64,000 bases of DNA from Aureobasidium sp. EXF-3400 (Eukaryota; Ascomycota; Dothideomycetes; Dothideales; Saccotheciaceae): NCBI GenBank assembly GCA_024195585.1, contig SWBL01000287.1, forward strand, positions 1 through 64,000, written 5' to 3'. The number at the start of each line of letters is the position of its first letter. The stretch's first letter is position 1. A program made the translations under genes and the position numbers. The notes beneath the pieces were generated by a model, which worked only from the letters and a program-made list of their open reading frames with translations, was not told the DNA's origin and did not search any database. This document shows, piece by piece, positions 29,990 through 41,000 of this stretch.

Positions 29990-31027
29990 TCACTTCCCAC
30001 CGTCTCTACCACGATAAAACCCCTCCATCTCCGCCCTCTGTTCCCTCCAAATCCCCTTGAGCACTTTATCATGGCTCGGATCCGTGTCCCAGTATTTGGC
30101 ATGAAAACTCTTCGCACCACCTCTCCAATCCTTTTCGGTCGGCCAATTGACATTCCAGCCATGCCACAGCGGTTTCCAAGGCATATTTCCTTCCCGTCTA
30201 TGTGCATAGTTGATTAAACTCTGCTCTTGCATGCCCATGTCGAATCGACCAGGCACGGCCAATACCGAGAGATAGTACTTGAATAGAGCCACTGAGGGTG
30301 AGAAGACTGCAAATCCAAAGTTCATGTAGTTGCCATCGGTGGGTGGTGGATAAGGGTGACCGTAACCCCAGTAGTCTGCATGCGCAGCCATCATATACGT
30401 CCTAGGCATCTGCGCCTCGTCTTCATGCAGATTAACAGTATCCTGCCCCGTATGTTGCGTAATCGTAGCTTCGTCGTAGAAAATCCCATCCAAGCGATCC
30501 GTAACCAAATGATCAGAATCAATATAGCAGATTTTCGAATACTGAACAAGTTCAAACAACCGCAGTTTAGTCATCATATCTTTCCAGCGTGGGTCCCCGG
30601 GGATAGCCCAGCCAGGTGAGATACGAGAGACTTCAATCACTATAGCGCCGTCCTTTTCCAATCGAGCGCGTTTGCGTGGGTGTGTTTCGTCGGTGACGAC
30701 AACCACGAAGGGGATACTGGCGTTGGTGCCGACGGTGGGTGAATGCATTAATTGATAACCCAGTACGCGTGTGGAAACGTAGTAGCCGTCATCGTCGTCG
30801 TTTTCGGGTTTGTTGGGATCGATGCCGCCGGTGAAGGCGCCGAGGAAGGTTACGAAAGCTACATTGGGTAGGTTCTTCTTGCGGTCGTGCAGGGATGGGT
30901 GTGTACGTTGGCGGGTGTAGGCTGTTGATGGGCTTGAGCGGAAGGAGAGGGTCAGGAGACATGAGGCGAGGAAGAGGAGGGCGAAGAAGCCCAGCACTTT
31001 TGGCGACGAGGTGCTTATCTTCGACAT
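29990..31027 (-). CDS. Golgi-type glycosyltransferase, GT8-like
   Basis: 345 residues, no intron. A type II signal-anchor (VLGFFALLFLASCLLTLSF, about 11-29) places the catalytic domain in the Golgi/ER lumen. The nucleotide-sugar fold begins NVAFVTFLGAF; the metal-binding DxD is in ICYIDSDHLV (170-172). Downstream, GNYMNFGFAVFSPS and QEQSLINYAHR are typical of GT8/glycogenin-like and GNT1-like enzymes. Donor and acceptor are unknown; a role in protein or lipid glycosylation is the natural inference. Confidence 0.75.
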   Translation of the reverse strand: MSKISTSSPKVLGFFALLFLASCLLTLSFRSSPSTAYTRQRTHPSLHDRKKNLPNVAFVTFLGAFTGGIDPNKPENDDDDGYYVSTRVLGYQLMHSPTVGTNASIPFVVVVTDETHPRKRARLEKDGAIVIEVSRISPGWAIPGDPRWKDMMTKLRLFELVQYSKICYIDSDHLVTDRLDGIFYDEATITQHTGQDTVNLHEDEAQMPRTYMMAAHADYWGYGHPYPPPTDGNYMNFGFAVFSPSVALFKYYLSVLAVPGRFDMGMQEQSLINYAHRREGNMPWKPLWHGWNVNWPTEKDWRGGAKSFHAKYWDTDPSHDKVLKGIWREQRAEMEGFYRGRDGGK

Positions 31028-31408
31028 AGTTTTTGATCGAGTCGACGAGGCGAAAACCGACGGAGGAAGAAATAAAGCAACGTCAGCAGTTTGGGAGGGG
31101 TCATCAATTCGCGATTGGTGGCCATATCTTCTTGAAGCAAGGGTTGATCTCGCGTCTCAGCCAAGCTGCTCACCCTTTTGAGTCGCTGCATGGTGGATTC
31201 GAGATGTGGATACTAGGCAACGTGAAAAATCGTAAGACGTAAATTGGATAAATAACTGTACAGTGCTTGTCACGATCCTTTGTTGAAAACGCCCATGCAG
31301 GTATACTTGGAAGTCGATGCTTCACCCCAAAAATCAAACCGCCTTTGAACGCCAGAAAAGTTCGCTCCCAATGCTGTTAATACATAGAGTGTAGGTGGGA
31401 GTTGGATA
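31028..31408. other. Intergenic between the GT8-like gene and MDM31
   Basis: 381 bp with the GT8-like promoter and the 3' end of MDM31. Nothing further seen. Confidence 0.4.
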
Positions 31409-33528
31409 TTAGACGAGTTGACCAGCAAGTCCGATAAAGAGAGCTTGTGCCGCTAGTTGGATGGTCCAGAGACCGACCTTCTTCAACCGTCGGGTGCGGG
31501 CTCCGTCATCAACAATATCTCGGGCAAAGGCTTCGTACGTCTGCAACACATTAGTTTTGGTCAGAGATATGGTTTCGAGTGCTTTCTCACCTCTCTCGAT
31601 AAATCGTCCAGCAGTCCGCTGTCAAACACTGTCCAGCTGCCGTCAAACTCGCTGACCCGCTTGACCACACGGCAATTGATGGGTATGAATGTTCGCTTCG
31701 AATTGATATACGCAACAATAGGACGGATAAGCGCGTTGTTGACGTAGGACAAATCCCTGGTGAAGATGGGTACTGCGGCACGAACGTCGTTCAGGTGGAC
31801 GCGAAGGTCCATGACGATGAACCGTTTGTCTTCCTCGTTTTCAGTTGCTACTTCTTGCTCATCGTGATGGTCGCTGGTGTCGTGTTGATGTGTGGTGTGA
31901 AGATAGTTGTGCGCGACAGTTGCTTCCATACGATCATAGAAGTCAGACATGACCTTTGCGATTGAGCCATCTTGATCTGCTGGGAACATGATGTCCGCGA
32001 CAATGTCGACGTTTCCCTCGTGGATCCAAGAGAAAGGACCCTCTACACCTCTGTTCAGATGGTCAATATTCAGACCATCAATACGTAGGCGACTGTGCTT
32101 CTTCCAGGCAGAGTGGTCGCCATCTTCCTCGTTGATACTCAGCCCAGTATGACTGTGTGTTTGTCGAGGATGAATAGTGAACAGAGAGTCGTCGAAGGAG
32201 CCAGAGATCATGTTGGCAGACATCAAATCGTAGAACAGCCATTGTTTGCGGAAGCGAGGAAGATCACACGAGAAGATGGACACCGAGAACGGACGGAAGT
32301 CGTTCGGCTGGTAGACAGTGAGGAGAACATCTGACACCTTGAATGAGCCAATCTCGAAGTCTCCAGTTGTGTGTTCATGGCGGTATGATTTGGGGTCGAT
32401 CGTCGGATCACCAGGCAATATCGAGGTACGATCGAGCACTCCTCGTACGCCCTTGATCTCGACGTCCTCCAGCAAGCCCTTGCCATTGAACCACTTGGTA
32501 AAGGACAGAGTGACGTTGACTGTGTCTATCGAGACCTCGTACTGTGTGTAGTTGGTGTCCTCGTCTTTCTGCTCCTTGCGTTCGGGCTTGCCTGCGGAGG
32601 CAGCTGCTGCGGCTGCGGCTGCGGCACTTGCAGAAGAGCCCTTTGTGACATTCGAACTTCCCTGTCCAGGGCGCCTCGACACGAAGACATTCTTGAAAGA
32701 GATGACACCATCGTTCCAGCGCGGCACGATGGCCGATTCGAAGACGACCTTGACTCCGGATGACTGAGTCAAGTAGTTGCCCACCCAGCCAGCAAGAGTT
32801 TCTTGAGCAAAGACGGTGTTCATGAAGAAGATGGCGAGCGAGACAAATGTGGTGGTACCGAGTATGATCCAGAGAATGTGGCCGAACAGAATCCACGACA
32901 CGAAAGCGCTAATGTCATCCGAGTTGAAGGGACGGGCACTTCGGATTGAGAACCACTTGAAGCGGATGCCGAGTCTCTGCCAGAAACTTGTAGCTGCAGC
33001 TAATAGCTCATCTTTCGTTGGACGGTGGAGGTGGGGCAGGCGGTCCATAAGATGGTAATGATGGTGTGTCTGGTCTGAAGGGCGTGCATCTTGAGGTTTC
33101 GTAGGCGAAGGCTGCTCGTGTGCCTTGTCCTCGTTCTTCTCGGAATTAGGGCGTACGTTATCGCTCTTGGACCTGTAGGCTGATGTATGGAACGAGTGCT
33201 CTAGGTGCCGATGCCGTAGGGTCGAGGGGAAGTGATTGCTACGTGACTTGTGTGCGTATCGCTTCAGCGCTTGCGTGCATTCTCGGACAATGCTGCGTGG
33301 TGCTGTTGCATGTCGAACAGAAGGAATAGAATAGCCAAGGCCGAGATCGATCGGATGTCTGCTCTCGAGCGAAGTGCTATAACACCGCATTAGAGGGTGC
33401 ACATCAGATGCGACAGAGGCTCCAGCGACGCGCCATAGCCGGCTGGAGCTGAGAGCCGCTGTCGATGCGGCGGTCGACCGAGTTGCAAAGATGGCGGCAA
33501 AGGCACTGCGAGCTACATAGTGACCCAT
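31409..33528 (-). CDS. MDM31: Mitochondrial inner-membrane distribution and morphology protein, MDM31/MDM32 family
   Basis: Model: complement of 31409..31540 and 31591..33528, 689 residues; the 50 bp intron (GTGAGA...TTGCAG) is in phase 0 and joins DDLSRE to TYEAFARDIVDDGARTRR. The first 140 residues are Arg/Ser-rich, a mitochondrial presequence. A His-rich stretch precedes FWQRLGIRFKWFSIRSARPFNSDDISAF and a membrane helix (SWILFGHILWIILGTTTFVSLAIFF), then LTQSSGVKVVFESAIVPRW, the signature region of Mdm31/32. The C-terminal exon ends in a second hydrophobic helix (LWTIQLAAQALFIGLAG). Mdm31 and Mdm32 act in inner-membrane organisation and lipid supply. A poly-Ala run (about residues 300-312) is coded by a GCN repeat. 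MDM31 versus MDM32 is not certain. Confidence 0.85.
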
Positions 33529-35927
33529 CGTCTACTCTCTACTACCGACTCAGCATTGTTGAAAGTGCCTCGACTTGATCTCGAGAACAACGCCATGCCC
33601 TGCCATCCGGCCGTCAAAAATCGTCATAGAAATTCTGCCTTGGCACGCATGCATGTGAAAGTGCACGGTCACTATATATCAAGCACTGTATTGCATGCTT
33701 CCCTGCTACCATTGCTCTGTCTGGTGGTCGGCTGTAGTGAGGTACAGTAGCACCTTGAGGCTCTAGCCAGTATGCGGTACCCAACTTTGGTTCACGGCAA
33801 GAACACATCTTTCCAGCATCTTGTTTGAGTGCTTGTGACAAGAAATCCGAGACGTTTGACAATGGTTGTTGCTATGGGAATTGAAGGATATGATGTGTGA
33901 TCATAAATCATCACCAACAACTGTGAGAGCTACACAAGACCTCCAGTGGGTAGAAGCAGTCCATGCAGTTATTTTACACGTGTATATTCGGATTTTAGTG
34001 TTGGTGTCTTGTACGTGGATGGCAGAGATATGCCTGAGCAGGGTGCTACCAGCAGCAGAAACAGCGCGATAGCTTACTAAGCCGACGAGCACAGGCCAGC
34101 TCCAATTTCTCACCTAAATCTCTTCTGCGTCTCTCGACTCTTCCTTTCTCCTCCATGAACAACGCAAGCGCGAAAAGCGCATAACACTGACGTTAAAAGC
34201 ATTTTCGATTTGAGACGCCTCTTCGTGATGGCTCCATGAAAACGAAAACCGTCTGTTCAGTGGAGAATAGAGTAGTATAGGGTTATGGGTGACGTTCTCT
34301 CCTGCCTTCGGGCTCATGGGGGGAAGGTCAATGACCTTTCGCACATCCTTTTTCTAGACAAGAAAAGTTTTTGTCTTGTGACTCTAGAATTTTCGTGATT
34401 TGTTGCTTGCATGTCTGGCAAGATTGACAGGCTTGCAGAAAGTTCAGAAGCTCCGTCTTCTGAGCCATGAAAACCATACAGGAACATTCATGCTAAGCCT
34501 CATGGCTATGTTGGATGGTTCCTGGTCGGCCGCCACTCATGAGCATCCATGCTGGGCTACAATCCGAGCCTGAACCTCGTACTCGAGTAACCTGAAGCCA
34601 AACCATGTTGGATTTGGCCAGGACCCAACGAACGCTGCCAGGCACACATTATCTACGGAAGTGGTACGCGTAGCTCTCCAGCCGTTCACATGATGAGCAA
34701 TTCAGCTACGTAGGTTCGTCGCAGACTGAGTCGCAGGACAAACCATATTCTCAGCCCAGATACGGCTGCACCTTTTCAGTGTTCCGTCGTATATCTTTGT
34801 GACGAACCAGAGCATCATACCCACAAGCACGGGAGAGCTCACTGCCCGCCAGCAGGTGAACGTGGTTATAGATGTTTCAGCGAGGATTTGGTCCAAATTC
34901 TATTGACGTTTCAGACAGCTCGCAACCTTAGGGCTGCAGGCGACTGCAGGCAAGCAGCGGGCAGCAGCGGGTTTAGGTATCTCGGCCCCAACCGAACAGA
35001 TCTCTTCTTGGACAAAACTCCGGTTGTGAAAGTCAACTCAAGCCTGCCCTGCTTTGCCGCCTCAAAGATCTTTATAAAGTTCGAAAGGATTCTCAACTCG
35101 GCTCGCTTGCCCTATACCAGCTTTCCGCGGCTTTTCACCCTAGAGTGTCGCCGAACCATTGGCTGTCGGTACTCTGGAACTTGGTCCTGCCTGTGAGCCC
35201 TGACTGTCAATCTCCCAATCGCCATGTGAATCCTCTTCCTGGAGTCGAGTGTCCCGTCGATCTGGGACCTGCGATCTGGGGTCCTTCGCATGGCTTTTTT
35301 CCTATCTCGTCATGACCGCCTCACCCTCCTCCAATTCGAGCCCTTACGAACATCCTGGCAAAGTATGTGTGTCATTTGAAACCATGATCTAAACCTATTC
35401 ACTCTTTGCACATCCTTCGAACACCCAGAATGATTGGAACACCCATTCATACTAGTATCAAACACATCTCGTCGAATACAGCCTCTCGAAAGCGTTGTTG
35501 ACGTGGGTGGTGATGGCACGGCCGCCGAACGATGATATCCTACAACACCCGGGCCGATAACCACACCTTATTTTACTTGTGAGCATGTCCCAGGCCCACG
35601 TTTAAACCCTGTGGATGTGCAAATCTAGCCCGCAATGGGCATGGACACCGCCTGTAGACACGCAGAGCAGGGCACAGGACATGACTTGGGAGACTTCACA
35701 CACCCTAACACGTTTGTCGAACTCTGTGCTCCCCTTCATCGTACGTAAATACTCAGTACCGTCGGCTCTTAGCGCATCACATCTGGAATACTTCTGGACT
35801 GAGCCGCAGGCGGAAAAGATCGTTTTCGTGGCTCAAGGAAATAATCATCCACCATGTACATATTCTGTTACTACCCCAGCTACGGTTGGACCTGATTCGA
35901 TTTTCCTTCGTCAATCGATCCTGCACA
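33529..35927. other. Gene-poor 2.4 kb interval
   Basis: The longest stretch without a supported gene. Several frames are open (for example 34888-35196 and 35615-36016 on plus), but none starts well, contains a recognisable domain, or joins by splicing. No tRNA cloverleaf, snRNA or direct repeat was found by eye. It may hold long promoters, a noncoding transcript, or a gene too divergent to see. Confidence 0.4.
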
Positions 35928-37525
35928 ATGAAGACCTTCCTATCAGACAATTTCGAGTTACAGGAGGTGACTCGGGACGACCTCACCATCGCATCATTAT
36001 GCTGGGGGTACGATGAATCCGTATAGCATCTGTCATGGAATCGAAAATTGACTCAATGACAGCTTCACACTAGGATTTGGATTCTTGACAACATGGAAAG
36101 CCATGAAGCAATCAACGGCTATGTATAAGCGATACGGCCTTCGTAGGCTAAGCAATGCGTACTTGTGGATGATTTGGGCAGAGATTGCCGTGTGCCTAGC
36201 CTTCAGTATTGCCTGTTGGCTATATATAAGAGGCATTATTGCTCCCAGGTATCAAAGCAAATACCAGCAGTCGTCCATCATCTCACTGACTCGTTGCTAG
36301 CTTCGCTTTCTACTTCAGCATCTTGACACTATGGGCTCTACAAGTTCAGTTCCTCCTGCAGATTATCATCAACCGTGTGGGCGTGCTCATGCTGGATCGT
36401 AAGAAGGCGAGAAACCTCAAGATTGGTGTCGCCATTCTTATCACGATCATAAACATATCTGTTTACTGCATTTGGGTAAGGACTCGAGTAATGCTTGACT
36501 AATGACCAATTCTGACTCGTTCACAGATTCCGGCAAGACTTCAAACCAACAAGACATACATCAAGATCAACGATGTATGGGGTACGTAAGCTGAAGGTAC
36601 ATATTCAGCGAGCCAGTCTTGGATTTTTGGTTGACGTCGGTGAGACCGCGTCCAGGACGCCATTTCATCGATGTCAGGCTCAAACTGCGAGCTGTCTCGT
36701 TGCATATGTACCACACCTATTTTCTAAAGGACTCTGCTAATTGTACCTTCGCCTTAAAGATCGTTGCGAGAAGGTCATCTACCTCATTGTCGATGCATTA
36801 CTCAACTATTTCTTCGTTCGTGTCGTCCGCAGAAATCTGGTCAAACCTGGATTAAAGAAGTACGAAAGTCTCGTGAGGTTCAACCTGTATATCATCGGCT
36901 TCTCTTTGGCAATGGACGTTCTCATTATCGCTATGATGTCCTTAAAGAACTCTTTCGTATACAGTAAGTCATCTGATGTTGCTGCCACAGAACCGTGAGG
37001 ACTAATATCAACGTAGTGCAATTTCATCCACTTGCATATATTGTTAAGCTTAATATCGAGATGACCATGTCAGAACTCATTTCCAAGGTTGCACGAGCTC
37101 AGAACAACCCCCACGGCGCTGTAATGCCGAGTACAACCACTGGAGATCGTTCGGGAGGACGATCTCGCATGACCAGAACTGGAGACGACAAGACTCTGAC
37201 TCAGTCAAAGATCCATGCGTTCAGCGGCCGTTCGGAAGATATGGAGATGGGTATCCTTGAGAACTCGGGCCCACCACACAACAACAACCTCCACACACAG
37301 ATCGAAGCAGACAACTCTTCGACAGATGGCTCTGACCGCGATGACGAGTCTATCACAAAGGCAACTGGCTTCGTGGTTCGAAGAAAGCAAGAGTTCCATG
37401 TTCGGGTAGAGCACGCGACACCTTCTCCAGATGTCGACGCGGATGGACGAAAGGACGATGGAGGAATACAATCATCGAAGGAAGGAACGGACCAGAAGAA
37501 TGCACACGAATGGAGATCCTATTAA
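35928..37525 (+). CDS. Fungal integral membrane protein, seven-helix type, six exons
   Basis: Model: 35928..36007, 36063..36248, 36301..36475, 36527..36581, 36760..36963, 37017..37525; 402 residues with all phases consistent. It starts MKTFLSDNFELQEVTRDDL. Exon joins restore family-like sequence: LCWGFTLGFGFLTTWKAMKQS, IIAPSFAFYFSILTLWALQ, NDVWDRCEKVIYLIVDALLNYF and NSFVYMQFHPLAYIVKLNIEMTMSELI. Seven or so hydrophobic helices are followed by a hydrophilic tail rich in Ser, Asp and Arg. The KLNIEM..SELI end of the helical core is a hallmark I recall in Pezizomycotina membrane proteins of unknown role, related in layout to the rhodopsin-like/PTH11-like fungal set. No ligand or function is known. 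The 178 bp fourth intron is long for this genome. Confidence 0.75.
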
Positions 37526-38097
37526 GACCACAGCATAAGCGGATTTTGGTAGAGGGTCGGAGTGACCAGGCCGGCCACCGTACTCACGAGCGAACAAGCA
37601 TATTTTCCTTTGTCAGATTCACAATATACCCGCCTTTAGGACTTAGAGAAGTACACTACATACATTTATAAATGATTCGAAAATATCAAGCGTTTCGAAA
37701 AATATTTACTGAGTCCTTAGGCAGGGTGATTGTTTCTCACAAGGGTCTGGCGCTGAACAGTTCCTGTTCGGGCTGCCCAGATTCTTGAAGAATCTCGAGA
37801 CACCGAGGCGTTTATTGCATGGCTAAAGCTCGGTTCCTTGGTCGAGATAAACTAACTTATGTGGCTTGTCACTGGCTGAAGATCTGCTGCACAACGGCAC
37901 AAGTTCTGGGGATAAGCTCTCATAGACTCGATGTCGTGCTTTTGAGAATCGGGTGGGTGAGGGTGGAATTGGCCGCCAAACTGCCAGTTTGCCAAAAGTT
38001 TGGGGCAGAACAACCACTCCGTCGAGACATACCAACAGTTCATCCGACCTCCCCCACAAACCCCCCTTCCGAATTGATACCCCCACACGGCGGCATC
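37526..38097. promoter_or_regulatory. Upstream region of the ATRR gene
   Basis: 572 bp. The ATRR frame stays open back to an ATG at 37819, which would add 93 residues with no domain content; the last 60 bp have an A/C-rich leader look. I treat it as promoter and 5' UTR. Confidence 0.5.
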
Positions 38098-41000
38098 ATG
38101 CCTATCATTGATACTGGCAAAGATCTGTCGGCACTCTTCACGAAACAGGTGAAAGAGACGCCTGATGCCATTGCTCTCGAGGACGAGTCAAACACATATT
38201 CGTACGCCGAGCTCGACCAAATCGTTGAGGCTCTGTCTCAACGTCTCCGCAACTACGGCGTCAGTCGCGATACACTCGTCGGTGTGCTACTTCCACGCAG
38301 TGCTGACTATGTGATTGCCTGTCTTGCTGCACTCCGTGCTGGCGGAGCATTCCTTGTTCTCGAACTCGCATACCCTCCGGACCTATTGGCCGACGTCATT
38401 GACGACGCTAGACCGGCCGTTGTTGTCACTCACAGATCTGAGGTTGGCAAGATTCAGGAAGGCGTTCCAGTCCTCGCTCTTGACGACGAAGCACAAGAAA
38501 TCAATGGCGACCAAAAAGAGCCAGCGCCTCTGCCCGCTGACGATGATCTCGACCGCCTTGCTTTTGTTGCTTATTCGTCAGGTACCACCGGAAAGCCCAA
38601 GGGTATCGCCAATCCCCACAGAGCACCTGTACTCTCATATAATTTGAGATTCGCCGTCTCGGACCAGCAGCCTGGCGACCGTGTTGCATGCAATGTCTTC
38701 TTCGTCTGGGAAATTCTGCGTCCCCTTTTGCGTGGAGCCACTGTCGTCGCCATTCCTGACGAAGTCAGCTATGACCCCCTCGCCCTTGTTGAGCTGCTCG
38801 CAGCCAAGAAAATCACCGAAACTCTCATGACTCCCACTCTTCTGGCCACTGTTCTCTCTCGTCACCCTGACATTGCCGAACGTCTCCCTGAGCTGCGCGT
38901 TCTGTGGCTTAATGGTGAAGTTGTATCTACCGACCTCGCCCGCAGCGCCCTCAAAGCTCTTCCTAAAGTGCGCCTACTCAATTGTTACAGTGCCTGTGAA
39001 ACTCATGAGATCGCTTGTGGCAACATCGGAGAGATGCTGGAGCATCTCGATGAGGCCGCCCTTTACTGCCCAGTCGGCCCATCTCTCGACCCCAAGCACA
39101 CCTACATTGTCGATGAGGCTGGCAACAGAGTTGAGGATGGTGTTAGCGGAGAGCTCTTCTTCGGTGGTGACCTTCTCGCTCGCGGTTACCTCAACCTGCC
39201 TGAAACTACTGCAAAAGCTTTCTTAAGAGACGAGTATGAATCGACTGATGGCGCTCTTATGTACAGAACTGGAGATTTGGCACGTATGCTTCCATCTGGA
39301 CTTCTTGAGATCACCGGTCGTGTTGGATCCATGATCAAGCTGCGCGGCTACTCTGTCGTGCCTGCCAAGGTTGAAAACTCCATCATCACTCATCTGGCTG
39401 TCAGCCAGTGTGCAGTCATTGCTCACGGCGAAGGTCTTGACAGACAATTGGTCGCCTACATTGTGCGCGATAAGGAGGAGACCAAGAACCGCAAGTTCCC
39501 TGAGATCCTTGAATCAGGACACAGTCCCGAGGCTCGCAAGGCACTTTCTGAGGCTTTGGCGCAGTACATGCTTCCCTCGTTGTGGGTTGTGCTTGAGGAG
39601 ATGCCTTTGCACGAAGTCTCCGGAAAGGTTGATCTCAAGAAGCTGCCGGCACCTGTCACGACTCCGGCGAACGGTGCCAATGGTACCAAGGCTGCTCAGG
39701 CCCAGGACCCAATCGGCGTTAACGATGTGGCCGAGATTTGGGCGGCCACTCTCAACATGCCCCGAAGCATTATTGACCCTTCGAGCAACTTCTTCGACTT
39801 GGGTGGTCATTCGCTTTCGCTCGCTAACTTGGCTGCAAAGCTCTCAAAGGCTTTCGGCTTCCGTGTTCCTGTCGCTCGTCTTGCTGACCCTCCCACTCTT
39901 GCTGGTCACGTCGACACCGTTCGTGGCGTTAGAGATGGACATGCTGCTGCCGTGCAAGCAGATCTTCCTGCTGTGTTGCGCAAGGACTCTACGCTTGATT
40001 CCGACATCCAGGCCAATGGAGCTAAGTTCTGTCCTCTCAACAAAGCCAACACTGTACTTCTGACTGGTGCAACTGGTTTCTTGGGTGCTTTCCTTCTCAA
40101 TGATCTTCTGGAGAACACTTCCGCTCAGATCATCTGTTTGGTGCGTTTCAATAACCCTGAAGGCAGCGACTACTCTGCTGGTATCGCAAGATTGAGAAGA
40201 CATCTTCTTGACTTGGGCTTGTGGCGTGATTCGATCATGGAGCGTGTTGAGATCTTGCCCGGTAACCTTTCTCGTGAGCGCCTTGGCCTCAACAAGGAGC
40301 TTTGGGACGACATGGTTTCCAGAGTTAACGTCATTGTTCACGCTGGTGCAACTGTCAACTTGATCTACCCTTACGCTTCCCTGCGTGGCGCCAACATCGA
40401 GGGTACCAGAGAGATTCTGCGCCTTGCCTCCCAGGGTGGTGCTACTGTTCAGTACGTTTCCACCAACGGTGTCTTGCCTCCATCCAAGCATGGCTGGCCC
40501 GAGTTCGCTATGCTTGACGTAGACTCTGTTCAAGACAAGCTCCTTGACGGTTATGGTCAGACCAAGTGGGTCGCTGAACAGCTTGTTCACGAGGCTAGTC
40601 GCCGTGGCCTGCCTGTCAAGATCTTGCGTGCTGGTACTATCAGTGGTCACAGCTTGACCGGTTCTGCTAACGCCTGGGATTTGGTATCTGCTCTAATCGT
40701 TGAGTCTGTCCATCTGGGCTTCCATCCAGATGTCGAGGGATGGCGCGCTGAGATGACCCCTGTAGACTTTGTCAGCAAGGCCATTATCCACCTTGCCAAC
40801 CAATCTCAAGCTAAGCAGCTCGTCTTCCATCTCGGAGACCCTACTCCGGTCGACATGAGTTCTGTATTCGAAGACCTGGAGAAGCTCGGCTACCCAACGA
40901 AACCTCTTGACTGGGAAGAGTGGGTCACCATGTGGATTGAGAAGCGAGGAAACGTCAGAGGCGGCGACGGCAACTTCACTGTTGATATCCTTCGCAGTGG

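Noticed and set aside
29527..30060. 177-residue plus-strand frame
   Set aside because: Runs antisense into the GT8-like gene, no recognised domain, Cys/His/Ser composition typical of chance frames.
34888..35196. 102-residue frame in the gene-poor interval
   Set aside because: Starts at a non-ATG codon, low-complexity basic sequence, no family resemblance.
35615..36016. 133-residue plus-strand frame before the membrane protein
   Set aside because: Overlaps the real first exon in another frame; no domain, and the alternative frame starts at an ATG and splices cleanly.
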